Assembly: GCA_022316685.1 (NCBI GenBank)
Contig: JAKJHU010000005.1
Span: 19,198,707 to 19,262,706, forward strand
Length of the DNA: 64,000 nt
Source: Progne subis subis
Lineage: Eukaryota > Chordata > Aves > Passeriformes > Hirundinidae
Reading direction: 5' to 3'
A model generated the notes under the pieces. The model did not search any database. It had not been told where the DNA came from and worked only from the letters and a program-made list of their open reading frames with translations. Of this stretch, positions 1 through 14,282 are shown in pieces (the stretch's first letter is position 1; each line of letters begins with the position of its first letter). A program made the translations under genes and the position numbers.

Positions 1-2010
1 TTCTTCCGATTATTCACTCTTCTTTCATATTTTTCAACTCAGAATAATAGTTTGAAATTCTTTTTATAAAGGAATTTATTTTAAAATCTGCACACAATAG
101 CTAAGCACTTCTTCATATCTCTAGCCATTCACTGTAAGGTTTTTAACAAAGAATTTTTTTCCAAGGCAACCTGAGGCTTTTATTCTAATTCACATCATCA
201 TTAGGATATTTTAATATGTAATCCAAACAAACTGCAGAGAAGCTAGACACAAAGAGATCACAGAAAAGAAGTTGGGCATCACAGGTAGAAAACAGTAGGT
301 AAAGTCTGAGAACTAGTCTCTGATGAGTTCTCATACCCCAGGGTTTACTCTGTCTGTGAAATACTTCTGCACTTTATCTCAGCTGCTGCCTCAGTCAATG
401 CTTCCCTTTTACTGTCTAAGAGTCACCCTTCATGAGTTTGGCTGACACCAGGCAGTTAAGCAGATATTAAAAAGCTTCCTTAAGACCACAGAGAGGGAAG
501 TGCTTTTGCATATGGGCCTATTGTGAGCAAGATAAAACAATTAGATTTCTTCTACTTCCATATTTCTGTTTCAAACTTTCCTTGCTGTTACATACTTGTG
601 ATGTCTATACAGGTTCTGTTTATGTTCATTAAATACTTGCACAAAGTAAATCTGCAAGCAGATTTCCTAAATGCTCTTTTATCTGCATCTGGTTCGGAAG
701 CCCATCCCAGAGTGTCACTGGGCCATATTCATCCCTGAAGCACCCTGATGAGGTTGAAATTCAGTCTCTGAATTTGTCATGTTTCAAGTGGTTCTGTGCT
801 AATTACTGCACCTCCTGTAGTTTAAGTTGTTTTTTAACTTCATTAGGAAGAAATCCAGAGTAAACTCTTTTCCCTGTTACCATCAGCAGAAGTTGTTGAT
901 GGAATATGCTCAGTCACAGTGGACCAGCCAGAATAAACAGACTGTGGTTTCCTGTTCCAAGGAAGGAAACAATTGGAAGGAAGCACATAAAAGAGGCTGC
1001 TGCTTTGTAGGTAAACATAAGAAAAGGTGTGTAAGCCACGTACTTCCTTTTGCAGCCAGCTCAGTCCAAAAAGACCAAGATTATTGTGCATGTGTCTGAA
1101 ATGAATTCAGGATCAAGTAACGCAACGTGAAAATCCAACTGCTCACAAACTGTAGTTCTTGAAAAATACACACTATGTCTCTACTTTAAGCAGTGGAAAA
1201 TTTCCCTGGCAGAAGTACAAATTCTGATGACATGAACAACTGGAGAAGACAACAATAATTAATTCTTCTATATCTGTTTTAGCTGTTAGCTATAAAAACC
1301 CATACATAAAGATGGGAAAATATTTATTATTTTTATGCTGCATCTTCAAAAAAATGAAATCATTTGCTGATGAAAATTAAAACCACAACCAATTATACAT
1401 TAAAAATCAAAATCAGCTATGTTTCTGGTGTTGCATTTTCTTCATTAAATGGACTAAGGTGTATACTGAAAAGCTTTTTAAAAATCCCCAGGAATGATCA
1501 TTTCATGCTTTGATTTAGGTAGTCAGCCTTGAAGATATTTGCTACAAATGACATGTTGCATGTTCTCAGTGCCAGATTTGGAAGATTCAAGAAAAAAAAC
1601 CTCATGATTCAGTTGCCTTAAATGTTCCACATTGTCATTACAGATGATTGATAACAAACACTGAATCTATGGTGGAGTGTTCCGACTTTGGATACGCATC
1701 TGCTGAGCTGCAGGTACTTAGAAGGGGGCGTTCTCATTTGCATTTTAACAGCTTTGAAAAAAAAATAAACCACAAAAATACCCCTATGCTTTCAGCTTTT
1801 AATACCCACCTTTAATTTAGCCTGCTTAATATTTCTGACCATTTCTCGTCTTATATTATTTATATTTCCTTAAATGTCCAGCATCACCTGAAAAAATAAG
1901 GTGCTTGGACTATATGCTATCAAAACTCTTGCAGACTGCATCATGTCTAGGGAAAAAGGTCACAAAATGAATCTGCACCTGATTTCAGGGTGTCACATAA
2001 CAAATTTGGG
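1..2010. other. AT-rich non-coding DNA, nothing recognised
   Basis: I see no gene, RNA gene or known repeat here. Short open frames such as 827-1099 (+) and 843-1091 (-) overlap on opposite strands and resemble no protein family I know. The stretch is probably intergenic or intronic. Confidence 0.6.
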
Positions 2011-2089
2011 CTTTCTTATGTTTTAGGGAACCAAAGACAGCTTTGGGTGACTTCTTACATTTTGGGGAACCAAAGACAGCTTTGGGTGA
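2011..2089. repeat. 40-bp imperfect tandem duplication (two copies)
   Basis: Copy 1 is 2011-2050 and copy 2 is 2051-2089. Both end in the shared core GGAACCAAAGACAGCTTTGG followed by GTGA. They differ at a few positions near the start of the unit (TTATGTTTTAGG against TTACATTTTGGG). The pattern fits a local duplication that has diverged slightly. I recognise no function. Confidence 0.9.
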
Positions 2090-2140
2090 CTGTGGTTTCA
2101 TGCCTGGAAGTGAAATTGTTATTGACTTTTCACAATCTAA

Positions 2141-2175
2141 TTTATATATTTTATATATATTTATATATATATTTA
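2141..2175. repeat. AT-rich TA/TTTATA low-complexity tract
   Basis: About 35 bases of alternating T and A with interspersed TTT. It is a simple low-complexity tract and would melt easily. Confidence 0.8.
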
Positions 2176-5100
2176 ATTTTCTCTTTTGCCTGTAGTTTGA
2201 GAAAGCACGTGTAACTTTTACAGCCATTGAAGTGATGTGATAGTAGATGAAGCAGAGGGATAGAAGCAATCCAGGGTCTCACCACATCTATTTTTTAAAC
2301 AGTGTCTTGTCCTGCCCTCTTGCTATCATAAGGATTTTCCTCAATAGTCTGTGAATGTACTTTAGCTTTCCTGTACATATTTTGTTTGGCTTACATACTA
2401 AAAGGCAAACCACCATACCCTCACTTGTTTTTATAATTTCCTTTACACGTATTATCCCTTTATGATGATCAGGAACCACAGAGGGCCTTGAGCTCTCATG
2501 AAACTCTGTAAATAAGCCTCTTGGTACAGCAGCACGCCATAGGACATGCTTCCCTAAGCACAGTCCCCACCTGAGTCAGGAAAGCTGTGGCCATGGAGTT
2601 TGGTGTGAGTAAGAGGAGGCCTTAAGGGTTCACCAGTTCCCAAGTTGCTCAACTGCCCTGGTGCTGGTAGGAGAGCAGGAGCTCATGCCACACGGTGATG
2701 TAGGGGACCTCCGTTTCATACAGCCTGGAAATGTTAGCCTCACCAGGGAACCTGATAATCCACAAATGATACTCTTGGCTCTTTGCATTGTTGCCTGGTA
2801 ATGAAAGCAGAAAAAGGATTCCAGCAGTGAGCCATCACCCTTCAGTCCTTAAGAAAAAACACACATATGAAGAGAGGCACACAATTATGCATGTGCACAC
2901 ATATGACTCCCCATATATCACAAAATGTCTGGCCAGAGCCATGGTTGGCCTGTGGAAAATCTTATCTTGGTTGGATTAAAATATACCTCACCTCTTAAGA
3001 CTTTTTCCTTCATGAATATAGTCATCTTGTTACCTCAGTGAACCGCATTGTATCCAATGTCTTGTGTGTTTGAAAAATTATATGGTTAAGCAAGACATTT
3101 CATAATCATTAATCTATAGTTAACTTAGCCTGCTGTATTATGCAATACTATGAGCACCAGCTGGGGCCCACTAACCAGAAAGCACTTTTATGGTTTCTCT
3201 TAAGGGCCATTAAATCAACGTGATGAGAGCACAGCTGGAAAATATCCTACAAAAATTTATCAGATCCCACACAATATGTAAAGGGACCACTCTGTGCAAC
3301 TGCAGACTCAGCACCAAACACTCTCAGCTGAACCTGCAGGTGGAGGAACATTTACAGCACAGCTCGTATCCAGTCCTGAAAATGCCTGCTGCCTTTTCCC
3401 TTGTCTATGGGGTTTTTCATTTGAGCCTCACTAGCTGCTATAATTGCTGTGGACCCCTTAGGGGTGGATTAATGGGATCATCTGAGCAGCCTGGTTGGCA
3501 ATTGCCATGCTGCCTGCTAAAGCCATACAAGGCAGAACTTTCTAGCATGCAAGGAGGGGATGCTGGCAGTGCTGCCTCCTTTACCTCGAGGACACTCTGG
3601 CAGGGGCCTGGAAATTGCACATTTTCTTCCTTCACGTTTTGAAACAGAGGGCAAAAAAAGAGGGAAAAGGTATTAATCTCTAAAACCCACATGTTTTCAC
3701 GACTGTTCACACATCATAGATAATGAAAAATAATTAAGAAGGAATGCTGTAACTGAGTTATTATGTCCTGCAGAATTAACATCTGATAAAATAAATCAGA
3801 TGAGGAAGTGAAAGGCATATTAATCAGAATAGAGCTGACAGAAACCCTCTCACCACTATACCTGCTGTATGGATGCCTAATGGGTTTTAAGCCTCAGAGC
3901 AATTTCTTTAACACCTTTATTTAAATGTCTATTAGGACCTGATCCTGGGGGTCTGTTGAAGCTAGTGTAGTTTTGCTGTGGAATTAACAGTTTCTGGATC
4001 AGATCCATAAATTAATCAAATGAAAATATGGTAGAAGGAGAAGAGCTAAGTTTTGAAAGAATTCTGGCGTTAGAGGCAAAAGAGATGAAGTGCAGTCCAA
4101 AAGGGACATTACAAAATAAATAAAAATTAACAAAAACTGAACACATTTCTGGGAGATTCCAAGCAGTGGTCCACCGGTATTTTTGCACACTAGTCCAAAG
4201 GCAATCATTGCACATGCCTGATAATCACAAATTTTGGAGTGTGGTCTAAATGCACATTGGAAAAACTCGATGTGAGAGGTTTTGTTCCTACCAGACCTTA
4301 CATTCAAATCTCTGGAAGGCACAGACAGGTGTCTTCCTACTTCTAGACACAACTGGCTGTGATAAAGCCAGACAGTTTACACATCTAGGCTTATCATGAA
4401 TGATTTTTTATTTATGTTCCCTTCCTGTCCTCTCCAGAATGAGCAACCCACACAGTCTGTTTCCCCTCTTCGCTCCTCTTTATTTGTGATACTGAGCTGT
4501 CTTTAATAAGACTCTTCTGAAACAGCTGCTCTCTTTAGTGATGCAGTATTACCAAATAGCTTAGGGTAGCAACTAAAATGAAACAAAGGGGAAAAAACAA
4601 TTCTGGAAATTTGTATGCGTGCGAGGGAATGTTTTGAAGTAGAAATGAAGACCACTGCCAAATTAGAACTTAGCTATTCACCACAGCTAGCAGCTTTCCA
4701 CTTGCAAAGGGAGCCATAATCTTAAAGGATCACATTTTGGCAGATTGCACATGGACAGTAATTACTGAATAGTACATACTCAGCATCATGCACGTATGAA
4801 AAATACATATGCATTTGTAGAGTGAGTATGTGTGTGTATATTATGTGCGTATTTGAATATATGATACGTGTATGATTTACACCATACATCTTAATCCATG
4901 CTGTATTTCCTATGCATATGATATTTAGATATACACACAACATATATCTCATTTATTATCATAGTGCACTTTGATTAAACTTCCAGAAAGATCAATTACA
5001 TCAAGACATCTTTTTCCCTGTCACCACTCCAGACAAGGCAAATCTAGTTTTAAGTAGTTTTGCAAGACCTGAGGACTCCCAGAGAAAAGGTTAATAAAAC

Positions 5101-8100
5101 CTTTTTCTGAACCACTAAAGTTTTTGGAAGACTTGTCACTGTCTTCAATGGGTGCAGGATCAAACTCTTCTCAGACTGAATAGGAAGACTAGGATCAGAC
5201 ATTAATGCAAAAATCTGTGCTCAAGTGGAGAAAGCAGCACTTTCTTCTTCCTGGGATTTCTTTATAGGATTGTATATCCATATAACAGGAGCCACAGGGA
5301 AGAACTCTTTGGAATGAGTAGGGGAGAGAGTCAATTGGTGACATAACACATATCAGACTCCAGGCAATGCACTCAGAAGAAAATTCTGTGTCACACTGTG
5401 CTTTTTCTTCTTGTCCTTGCATCTTCTGGAAATGCACTGAAAACAAGTCAGGGTCTTCATGGGAAATCTCCCTTACAGACACAATGCTGAAGACTAGAAG
5501 CATAACACAAATAAGATTCAGGGCATGGCTGAGGACAGGGGCAGCTGGTGTTCATATTCAATAATTCTTTAAGATTTTATGTCTCCCCAATGGTATTCTT
5601 TGTGTGTGTAAAAGGTTCCATCCACATTTTCCACAGAAGAGAAGCTTTAAAAAGAACCTCACTTAGTTTTCAAAAGTACTATTGGTTCTTAAACATATTT
5701 TGACAGGTTTTCTGCTGTTAAAATATATTGACATAACCAAAGCAGAAATACCCTTTGCAGTAGTTCATGGTTCTTTTTACTGAGGAAACCTGAAATTAGT
5801 GTCCAAACCCAAAGCAGGGGAAGTACTGAATTTTTGAATTTTAAAAACACAGAAAGCAAAGCCTCCCTAAGGTATACAAAAATGTAGAGGGAGAAATTGT
5901 ATCTAACCAAGTTTTGCCAAATGAAATGGGAAGAGGGGGAATTTTGATTCTTTTCAGAAACAAAAGAGAAAAGAGGAGAAATGCTTGGGTCATGAGCACA
6001 AGCAGGCAACAATATTGCATGTTGTTGCATGCAATCTCTCCACAGGAAATGCAGTCTTGCACAGGATGCTTTTGGCCTATTGGAGTGTTGTACCTTTAGG
6101 ACAATACATGATACACAGGAGAAACCATCAGAAAGCTCTTCTGTGATTGTACACTGATATGTGTCACACCCATAACTGCTACAATATGTCAGATTTATCA
6201 ACTCTGTGAAAAACCCCAGTATAATCACAGTAGAATTGTACTGCAAATACAGTCCAGTTCAGATTCATATTCCACTATCAATGGCAACTAAGGAAAGAGA
6301 AGACAGACCCTGATATTCTGGCTATTTCAGCTTCCAAGAGGATGTCTTGCTGTGTTAATTCTTATTCATATCCAGACCACCAAAATGTACAAAGTGCTCA
6401 TATCTCCTTAATATTTCAAGAAAATATGTGGGTAATATGGCTTATTCAGCTCTGTTAAACATGATCAGGGCTTCTATATTATTTCTTTTAAGATTTCTCT
6501 AAATATTTCATGATCCCTTAGATCAAAATCTGCTCCTTGCAATTTTGATCCCATCTGTTTAATTTCACCCAATTTCTTACACTTTAAAGAGTATTTTTCA
6601 TGAAGGATTTTTTTTTTTTTCTTTCTTTAAATACTTCCTTCTCATCTTTCATCCAAAATCAATATTTTTAATTAAAAATAAATTTGATTCAGGGTTTCTG
6701 GCAAACTCACATGTTCGTTCTTGAGACTTTACTCAAAATGAAAGAAAATCTCAGGGTCCCTGCAGAATTGAATTCCAGAGCTTGTAAAAAATTTTTACAA
6801 GAAATTTTTCAAAATTAAAAGTTGAAGTTTTTTCAAGTATTGGCCCAAAAGCAGTGAAATACATGGGTAAGCTAGGAGACAATGAGCACTCAAGAAGATA
6901 AGAAGGAGAGAGAACAAAAATCTTCCTAAGCCCATTGACTAAAATTTGGAAATTCAGAGGTATTACTGGAATTTTATGATGCATTTATTATTCTACTTTA
7001 AAATTAAAAAGTAAGGTACAAGGATTTCTTCATTCTGTGTTCTGTATCAAAGAGATTCAGAGAAGACCCACATAAGCAACAGAATTCTTTGTTTCCATAT
7101 AACTAATAATTTAACTAGATCACTTGCTCATAAAAAAATCCCAACAGATAAAACCTTTTAAAATCTGATGATTTAAGAAAACCACAACCCCAAACCCGTG
7201 TAACAAATAATCCCTAAGTGAAAGAGTGGTTATTTGCTGTTGCTAATTGGTACTGTCCTGTATGTGGCCTCAGATTCCATGGCATAAGTTCAACTTGCAA
7301 CTCATCAAAGGCTCGGCCTTCATTTTCATGGAAGTAGTTCATAAAGTCAGAACCCAACAAATTAAATTAGATGGGCAGTTGCAAGGTTCTCACCTCTTCT
7401 GAGTGTCATGGCTCCACTACAGATCACAGTTCAAGGAGATAGTTCTTGTATTATGTCTCTGGTGTCGTATGTAGGGACACCTTTGGGTGTTAAATTTACT
7501 GTCAGTGAAGTTTCTCAACTATCTGGTCATGAACATTCCCAAAGCACACAGGACCTTATGGTATACCAAGGACTGCCAAAAAAAGCCACAAACAAACAGT
7601 TTCCTCTTCTAACTTGAGTCAGGTTCCACAAAATACCTCAAACAAAACCAAACAAAAATAACCAAAGCAAGAGTAAGTAGCTCCCCTTGAATTCCTTCCT
7701 TTTGTCGAGGCACACCAGTTTTACACTGAAAACCCAATGAACAGAGTAGTCAGTCATGATTTAAAGCACCTGTCTTTAGCTGCCAATTCTCCCTGGAAGG
7801 CAAAAGAGTACCCAAATACCAGGCTACTTTTGATATTTTCTATGATGAAATTAATTCATACCTAGTTACACACATCTTACATTTTTATAAGTGCGGGCTT
7901 AGTGAATTTAGAAATGTAATCCAAAGTAGAGAAAAGCACTGTATTTCAAATTCAACTTATCTATATTCTCTACATTGTACATTGCTCACTTATTCATACA
8001 CTACACGAGATATTGCTTTTCATGGATGCCATGCTTACATCTCTCTCCCTCACTGATGTGCAAAGAGTTGGCTTGAATATAGATACTGTGAGTTAGACCA

Positions 8101-9537
8101 CTACTGTGCTAAATATTATTGTGATGTAAAAGGTCAGATTGATGACCCTTTGAAAATGTCTCCTTAGTCCAAGAATCTGTTCTACTACAAAGAAATGGAC
8201 ATTCCTGCTGACATGCTGTTAACGCACAAAGGAAAATCTGATCAACTCCCTCCTTCACTCCACTTTGCAAATGATCTTCTGCTTGGGGAAGCATTGTGTA
8301 AGTAATATTTCTTTTCTGGTATAAGGAACATTATTCAAAATTAAAACCCAGCCCTCCCTTTGAATGACTTTGGCCTGTGACATATCCTTTTAAAAAGCGC
8401 ATGCGTATGCTGATTCTCATCTTATTTATACCCAACCTTTACCAATATCACTGGAATTGCTATAAATTTATACTGCTGTAAATGCTTAAACAGTGCTGAG
8501 AACTCATTAGGGCTGATATTTTAACCCATTAACTTATGAACTGTTAACATGATGGGCGGCCCTGTAATTTGCCATGAGATCAGACCAGCTCCTTGTCTAC
8601 TACTGACAAGGAGCCAATAGAAAAATAACTACCACTTTTATGCACAACTACCCGAGCTCTTCTAACACCTTTTAGTTTTATTCTAGTTGTATTTAGTTGT
8701 ATTTTGGTATTTGGTGATAGGACAAGAGTTTCTTGGGGTCAGTACCACGAAAGACAAATTGCAACCCCTGTCAATATTCTTTTATGCAATACACATACAT
8801 AAAGCTGTAAGGATTTAAACAGGTGTATCCTTCAATAAAGGGATATAAAATGTGTTATATATGTTTCTACTGAACACTTTGAGCACTGAAATGTTGCCTA
8901 CCTAACAAATCGAAACCTAAAAGAAAAGAAGTTGAGAAGAATCAATTAGAAGAATTATGCCTCAAACAAACAGAAAAACAAACAAACAAAAAGCCTAATA
9001 AAACTAAATTAAAAGTTTTCTCCTAGGTTTAGCAACTTTGGAGTAATTTCCCCTATGTAAGTCTAAGTAACAGAAATGACAAATTAGTTCTAAAGCTTAC
9101 AGGTTGTAACTGGATGACAGAAAAATAACATTAAACATTCACTTCTGAGTAAAATACTTATAAAGAGATATTTTGAGGGGAGTTTATACATTCTTAGTTT
9201 CTTACATGATGTAAGTACTAAAATAGAAACTTTCCCAAATAAAATGGAAATAGCATAAACTATCCTATTGGCCTTTAAAGGCTTAAGCTATATGACTCTG
9301 CTTGTATGTGTTTGATTATCAAATACTACTAATTTTCTCAGGCTGTCAATCACCTAGAAGCTGCCACTCATCTTAAACATTTGATTGGATAAAAAGGTGT
9401 CTTCTCTATTTTTTAAACTTTGTGTATTTTTTTAGGCAGGACTAAGAAGCACTGAAATGAGAAAAGCAGCTCCCTAAGCCTTTGATGTCAGTCACATTAC
9501 CCTGCAAAGGAAGGAAAGGAGAGGAAAGTCAGGAAAG
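2176..9537. other. Unique non-coding DNA with minor T-rich tracts
   Basis: No gene or interspersed repeat is recognised. A T-run lies at about 6608-6621, and a TG/TA-rich patch at about 4790-4940. The longest open frame is 5689-6246 (-, 185 codons). It has no recognisable domain or coding-like composition and overlaps other frames, so I do not call it a gene. Confidence 0.55.
6781..6801. repeat. Perfect 10-bp inverted repeat
   Basis: The arms CTTGTAAAAA and TTTTTACAAG are exact reverse complements separated by a single A. The A/T-rich centre could extrude as a small cruciform. No gene lies next to it, so a terminator role cannot be argued. Confidence 0.85.
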
Positions 9538-9557
9538 AAAAAAAAAAAAAAAAAAAC
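9538..9557. repeat. Poly-A tract
   Basis: About 20 consecutive A, then further A-rich sequence with CCC interruptions. It could be a simple tract or the tail of an unrecognised retrocopy. Confidence 0.85.
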
Positions 9558-10641
9558 CCAAAAAAACCACTTCTCTACAAGCACAACTGCATTTAGAACA
9601 AAATTTTCTATCAGCATTCTGGTCTGCTTCCCTAGCAACTAGGAGAGAGAATTTAGCCTGGAAATTTCAGAAACTAGATCACACAGCAAACAATCCCAGA
9701 GGAAATACTTGTAATATGATTTTGTAGGAAAGCATGGATGATCATGGTATTTAGTATTCGCCATCAGTTTGCATCTGTTTGAGTGGTTATTGATAACACA
9801 GCAATAGAATTTCTGTGATGGTATGGTAAATGCCACTGGCTTGGATTGGAAAAATACAACATGAAGGACTAATCTAAACTGATTAAGGAATGAGAAGTCC
9901 TCTGGGAAAAATTCAGAGCATAAAAGGGGAGGGACATTTTCTTTGAAGACCTTTACCTGTATTTGCACAAACAAGAATCTGAAAATCTGTGCTTATGGAA
10001 ATTATTTACGACTGACACTGAATAAGGATCTAGGTTTCTTTATCTTTCTGCTTACAACTGTTCAGATCAGCTTTGAGAGAACATGTTTGTAGTCAGAAAA
10101 TAGAATTCTATCTAAACAAAAAAAAATGTATATATAGTGCAATTTTGTCAAAGTAGAAAGGACATCTAAAAATGCAACAAAAATGTACCAAATAAAAATG
10201 CAAGCTTGTTTTGGTTTTGGGGGGGAAAATGCATTGATATTTCTTGTGTAAAAGACTATGTTGAGCATTGCATGCTTTAAAAAGTCAAGTTTAAAACAAG
10301 CCATTAAAAGTAGTTTTCAGCTTTTTAAATTGATATTTTGGAAATAGAATTTAGAACAAAGTTCTGAAGCTCTCCATAAAACAGAATTTTTAGCGTACAT
10401 TTAGTAATCTTTTCTGGCCCACACTGAGATGCAATGGTCATAGCATATTAAGCAATTTTAGCTTTTGAAAAATTCATAGAGAATAACAGCCAAACTCAGA
10501 ATCTTAGAAATAATTTAGCACATTTAGAAAACTCAAGGTACTCTCCACAACAATATCAGTTGAATCTAACAGGGAAATAAATTCATTTTAATATCCAAAG
10601 ACATGACAGACATTTCATTATTTAGCATCACATCTGATTGC

Positions 10642-10693
10642 AAAAAAAAAAAACAAAAAAAACCAAAAAAAAAAAAAAACCACAAAAAAAAAA
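10642..10693. repeat. A-rich low-complexity tract (A-runs with C)
   Basis: Runs of 6 to 15 A are separated by single or paired C. This is simple low-complexity DNA. An open frame reading through it is only lysine codons and is not a gene. Confidence 0.85.
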
Positions 10694-11526
10694 CATTAAT
10701 AAAAGATATATTAGGAATAAAAAATAATTGTAATACCAAGAAAAGGATTTCTTTAGTCCAGCATCATGTGTATAATATTAGCCAATAATGGATGTAGAGA
10801 GATATTATAAGGAGACAACTTTTCTGAAATAGTCCTTTCTCTGGCTTTCCTTCCAATGCGCCATCACTTAGAGACTTGCTGAGGCAGAGGCTGAAGCCTG
10901 ACCATCAACTGTAAAAGCCATGGATAGATCTATTTTCCCTAAAGACACATAATATTTTTTGGACTCATTTATACTGTGGGCCTCCACAGCATCCTGTGGC
11001 CATGAAAGCAAATATTTGATAATGTATTTTAATTAAGTAGACTGATTTTTCTGGCCCAAGTTTGAGTCCATTTCATCTCGATCCAAAATATTTCAGCTAT
11101 AGAGGAGGAAGTGTTTTGGGTTTTGGTTTTTGTTTGTTTGTTTGGTTTTTTTTAGAGTTTGCTTTTTTTTAAGAGCTTGCTAGAACAAATAAGGATAGCA
11201 AACTAGTATTTTATTTGTGGATGTTCTCAATGTACATCAAAAGACTTTTGAAAACATCTAATGTAAGATTACTTTTAACGAAAACCAGAAGAACAGAAAA
11301 GTGAAGTCCTGATTGGAGCTGTAGTTCACACCCCACCATGTGTAAGCAGTCATCGGATCACTGGATCTTCAAAATTTTATGGGTAGCGGACCTTAAATAT
11401 ATCCACTTCAGCTTAACGTAAGACATTGATAACCACCAGACCTTATTATTGTTATTCCAATACAGCCATGTACAATCCCCTTATGTAGGGGTCACACATA
11501 CCTACATAAGAGATAGAGAATAGACC

Positions 11527-11552
11527 AAAAAAAAAAAAAAAAAAAAAAAAAA
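11527..11552. repeat. Poly-A tract of about 26 bases
   Basis: Uninterrupted A homopolymer. The flanks show no clear retroposed gene, so I list it as a simple repeat. Confidence 0.9.
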
Positions 11553-13913
11553 TTGTCTCAGACTGTTCAGATAAAAAAGGAGGAAAACTCAACTAATTCC
11601 ATGTCCTTTTCTAGGACTTCAGAAACAGTAGGAAAGCTTCACTCAATTTTTATTATTCTGGAGAGAAAAAAGAGAAGAATTAGGGAGAAGGTAGATATTC
11701 TCACATGGATTTTTTAAAAAATAAAATTTTGCCAGAAGTACGCTTGTCATATAAGAGAGCAATTTCCAGTGCAGCACTAGCCAGCACTAATCACAGTTAG
11801 AAATTGTCCTCTTCAGTTTTGATTTTGGTTTGTTTGGGTTTTTTCTATAGCAGGTCAACCTTTCCTTTAGTACCACCAGGTATAAAAATTAAACAGAGGA
11901 TGCTGTCGATTCCCTCTTAGTGTCAGAACAGGAGCAAACCCAAGACAAGTCTCAGAAGACACATGGTATGCCAGAGGAGGACAGATGGGCTGGATCCAAC
12001 AGATATAAAACATGCTCATATAGTGTCAGCAGGCAAAACCATTGCTGAGCCCTTGCAGTCAGCAGGTAGGCTTTCCCTAGCTGTAGAAACAACTGTTTGG
12101 GGGACTAGGCCATGACTCCATCATCCAAGTCCTCTCTCTTTTGCATGGGAATACTAGCAAGATTCAGGATACCAATCTTAGTTTCCCACGACGGTAAGAA
12201 CTTTAGATGTCTTCATACAGGATCTTAATAAAGTTCTATTATCCACATCCTTTACTTCCAGCAGCAGACCTGTAATTATGAAGAAGTGATAACCACTGTG
12301 TATCTTATAAAAAGAGGTACATAGAGATTTGCTCTGGCCACCGGTCTTTGGAGGACTGGTGAGCAAGCCAGTGCATGAGATGCACTCAAGCAATGCAATT
12401 ACCTAAGGACCTATTGTCTAACTCCTTTGAAAGAATCTGGCACAGTGTTTGGTCTGCATCTGTTCTCCCTGCCTCTCTGTGGCCAAGGTATAAAACCTCT
12501 GAATGCAAAAATTCATGCTTGGAAAAGTCAGTGCAAACCAAATCCACTGCATAGTCAAGGGTAACCATGCAACAGAAAGGACACAGGGATACTTAAATTT
12601 CCTCTTATTCCAGCAACATTGAGAAAGGGACTTCTGCAGACTGTTTGCCCATTTAGCTATGTGCCACCCAAATAACACTGGAACACGATCACTCATTTCA
12701 AGCAAACGTGGTGAGGGGACAGAAATTTTAACTTATAAAGTTCTTTGGTTTCATGTAAGCCAGAAACTGACTTATAAAGCATATGCACATTTGAGTTCAA
12801 CTAGGAGCAGCTTCTGTGAAATTCTGTCCAGGCAGGCAGTTTAGAAGGTGAGAAGGAAGCCAGATTAAAGAGTGTGGAGAAGAGAGACAGGAATTAGGGT
12901 AAAGCTGGAGGCAAGGGGGAGCATAGAAAAGACCTCAGAGCAATAACTCATGGCGTATAGGCGAGAGGGAGAATGAGCCGTCAAAGTGGAAAAGACAGAT
13001 TCAGAGAGAGATTACTGTGGTGCAAAGGGAAGGAGATACACTTCCATGGCAGAGTAGGCTTCACTTGTTCAGCTATTTGTGGAATAACATGTCACATTTA
13101 TGGTGGTTTGGAGAGGAGATGAAGCATTCGGTCCCAGTTTGAAATGGATGTGTGAATCAGGACCGAATGAAGTTCACACTCCAGAGAGGGAATATCCTCA
13201 GAGCATCCCCAGAAATTTTATTACAGACATCTTTCAAAGAGAATAGTGGAGAAAACTGTCTCTTTGGCTCCTTCTGTCTGAAGATGTATTCTCCTACTTT
13301 CCATTTAGCTCATAATTTTTGCAGAAATAACATCAAGTTAAACAACCATGCCCTTGCATTTGCCATTTCCAGCTCCCGCTATTCAGAATGCAATTGCAAG
13401 AGTAGCAAACTTCAATTAAATTTAGCACCTTTTAAATATTTCATTTCTTTTTTATAGTCTAATATGCAATAATTGGCAGAACAACTCATTTGAAAATGTG
13501 TAATGCCAAAGGAAAACATTCAATATCTTTCCATTCAATACCCTGAGTATTTTCTCACTCCAGGGTGTAAAAACATTTGTTCTTGATTCACACAGTCATT
13601 CCAAATCCTTGCCAAATTATGCAAAGAGCAGTCAGATTTAACGGCCCAAGCGTCTTATTCCTTATTATAGGACTTGGACAAATAAAAGAAATGCATTGTA
13701 AAAATAGGTAGTGAAGCTACTGCCAAAAATCATCACAAAAAGTTATTTTTATAATATTCTGTCCTGCATTACCTCTCCCAAATATCAAGTCTCCTTAGGG
13801 CCTGAATGTATTCCTCAGTGCACCTGTAAAATAAAACCAATAACCACAATTTTCATTTTATATATACAAAAACACCCCTCTCACAAAGGTTACAGCCTGA
13901 GTTCAGTAATGTA

Positions 13914-14000
13914 CTCATAGAGTCATAGAATATCCTGTGTTGGAAGGATCATCAAGTCCAACTTGTGGCCCTGCACAGGACAAACTCGGCAATAACTCAC
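13914..14000 (-). mobile_element. CR1 LINE 3' end fragment
   Basis: The plus strand starts TCATAGAGTCATAGAATATC and continues with GTTGGAAGGATCATCAAGTC and a CCCTGCACAGGACA motif. This is the reverse complement of an avian CR1 3' UTR, so the element lies on the minus strand. The match fades after about 14000. It may belong with the RT fragment at 14.28 kb, but the 280 bases between them are far shorter than in an intact CR1. Confidence 0.85.
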
Positions 14001-14282
14001 TTAGCCAGTTACTTGATTATACGTACAGAATAGTCACAAAAATTTGTGCTTTAAAGTCCTTCTGTACCAAAGCCTCAGCGCTATTCCTCTGCTGTCATAG
14101 AAAAATGTGTGCCATGCCACGCCATGCCAGAAATGAAGTATACATCCACTTGCCTGGTCACATGTAGAACCCTGGAGATAACTTAATATTTGATTCAGAG
14201 ATAAATAGAAAAAAACAAAACTAACAAACAAAAAAATCCACCACCTCCAACAACAAAACCCCAACAGTTTCTCAGTTTTATT

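Larger units (their letters stand above)
9558..13914. other. Unique non-coding DNA with A-rich tracts
   Basis: Nothing coding or RNA-like is recognised. The short open frames at 12.2-12.7 kb overlap one another on the minus strand and match no family I know. A T/TTTG-rich patch lies at about 11117-11170. Confidence 0.55.

Noticed and set aside
5689..6246. 185-codon minus-strand open frame
   Set aside because: It is the longest frame outside the simple repeats but has no recognisable domain or conserved motif. Other frames in the same interval are also open, so chance is the simplest explanation.
6781..6801. Rho-independent terminator from the perfect inverted repeat
   Set aside because: The stem is almost all A/T, there is no upstream gene, and the host is a eukaryote.
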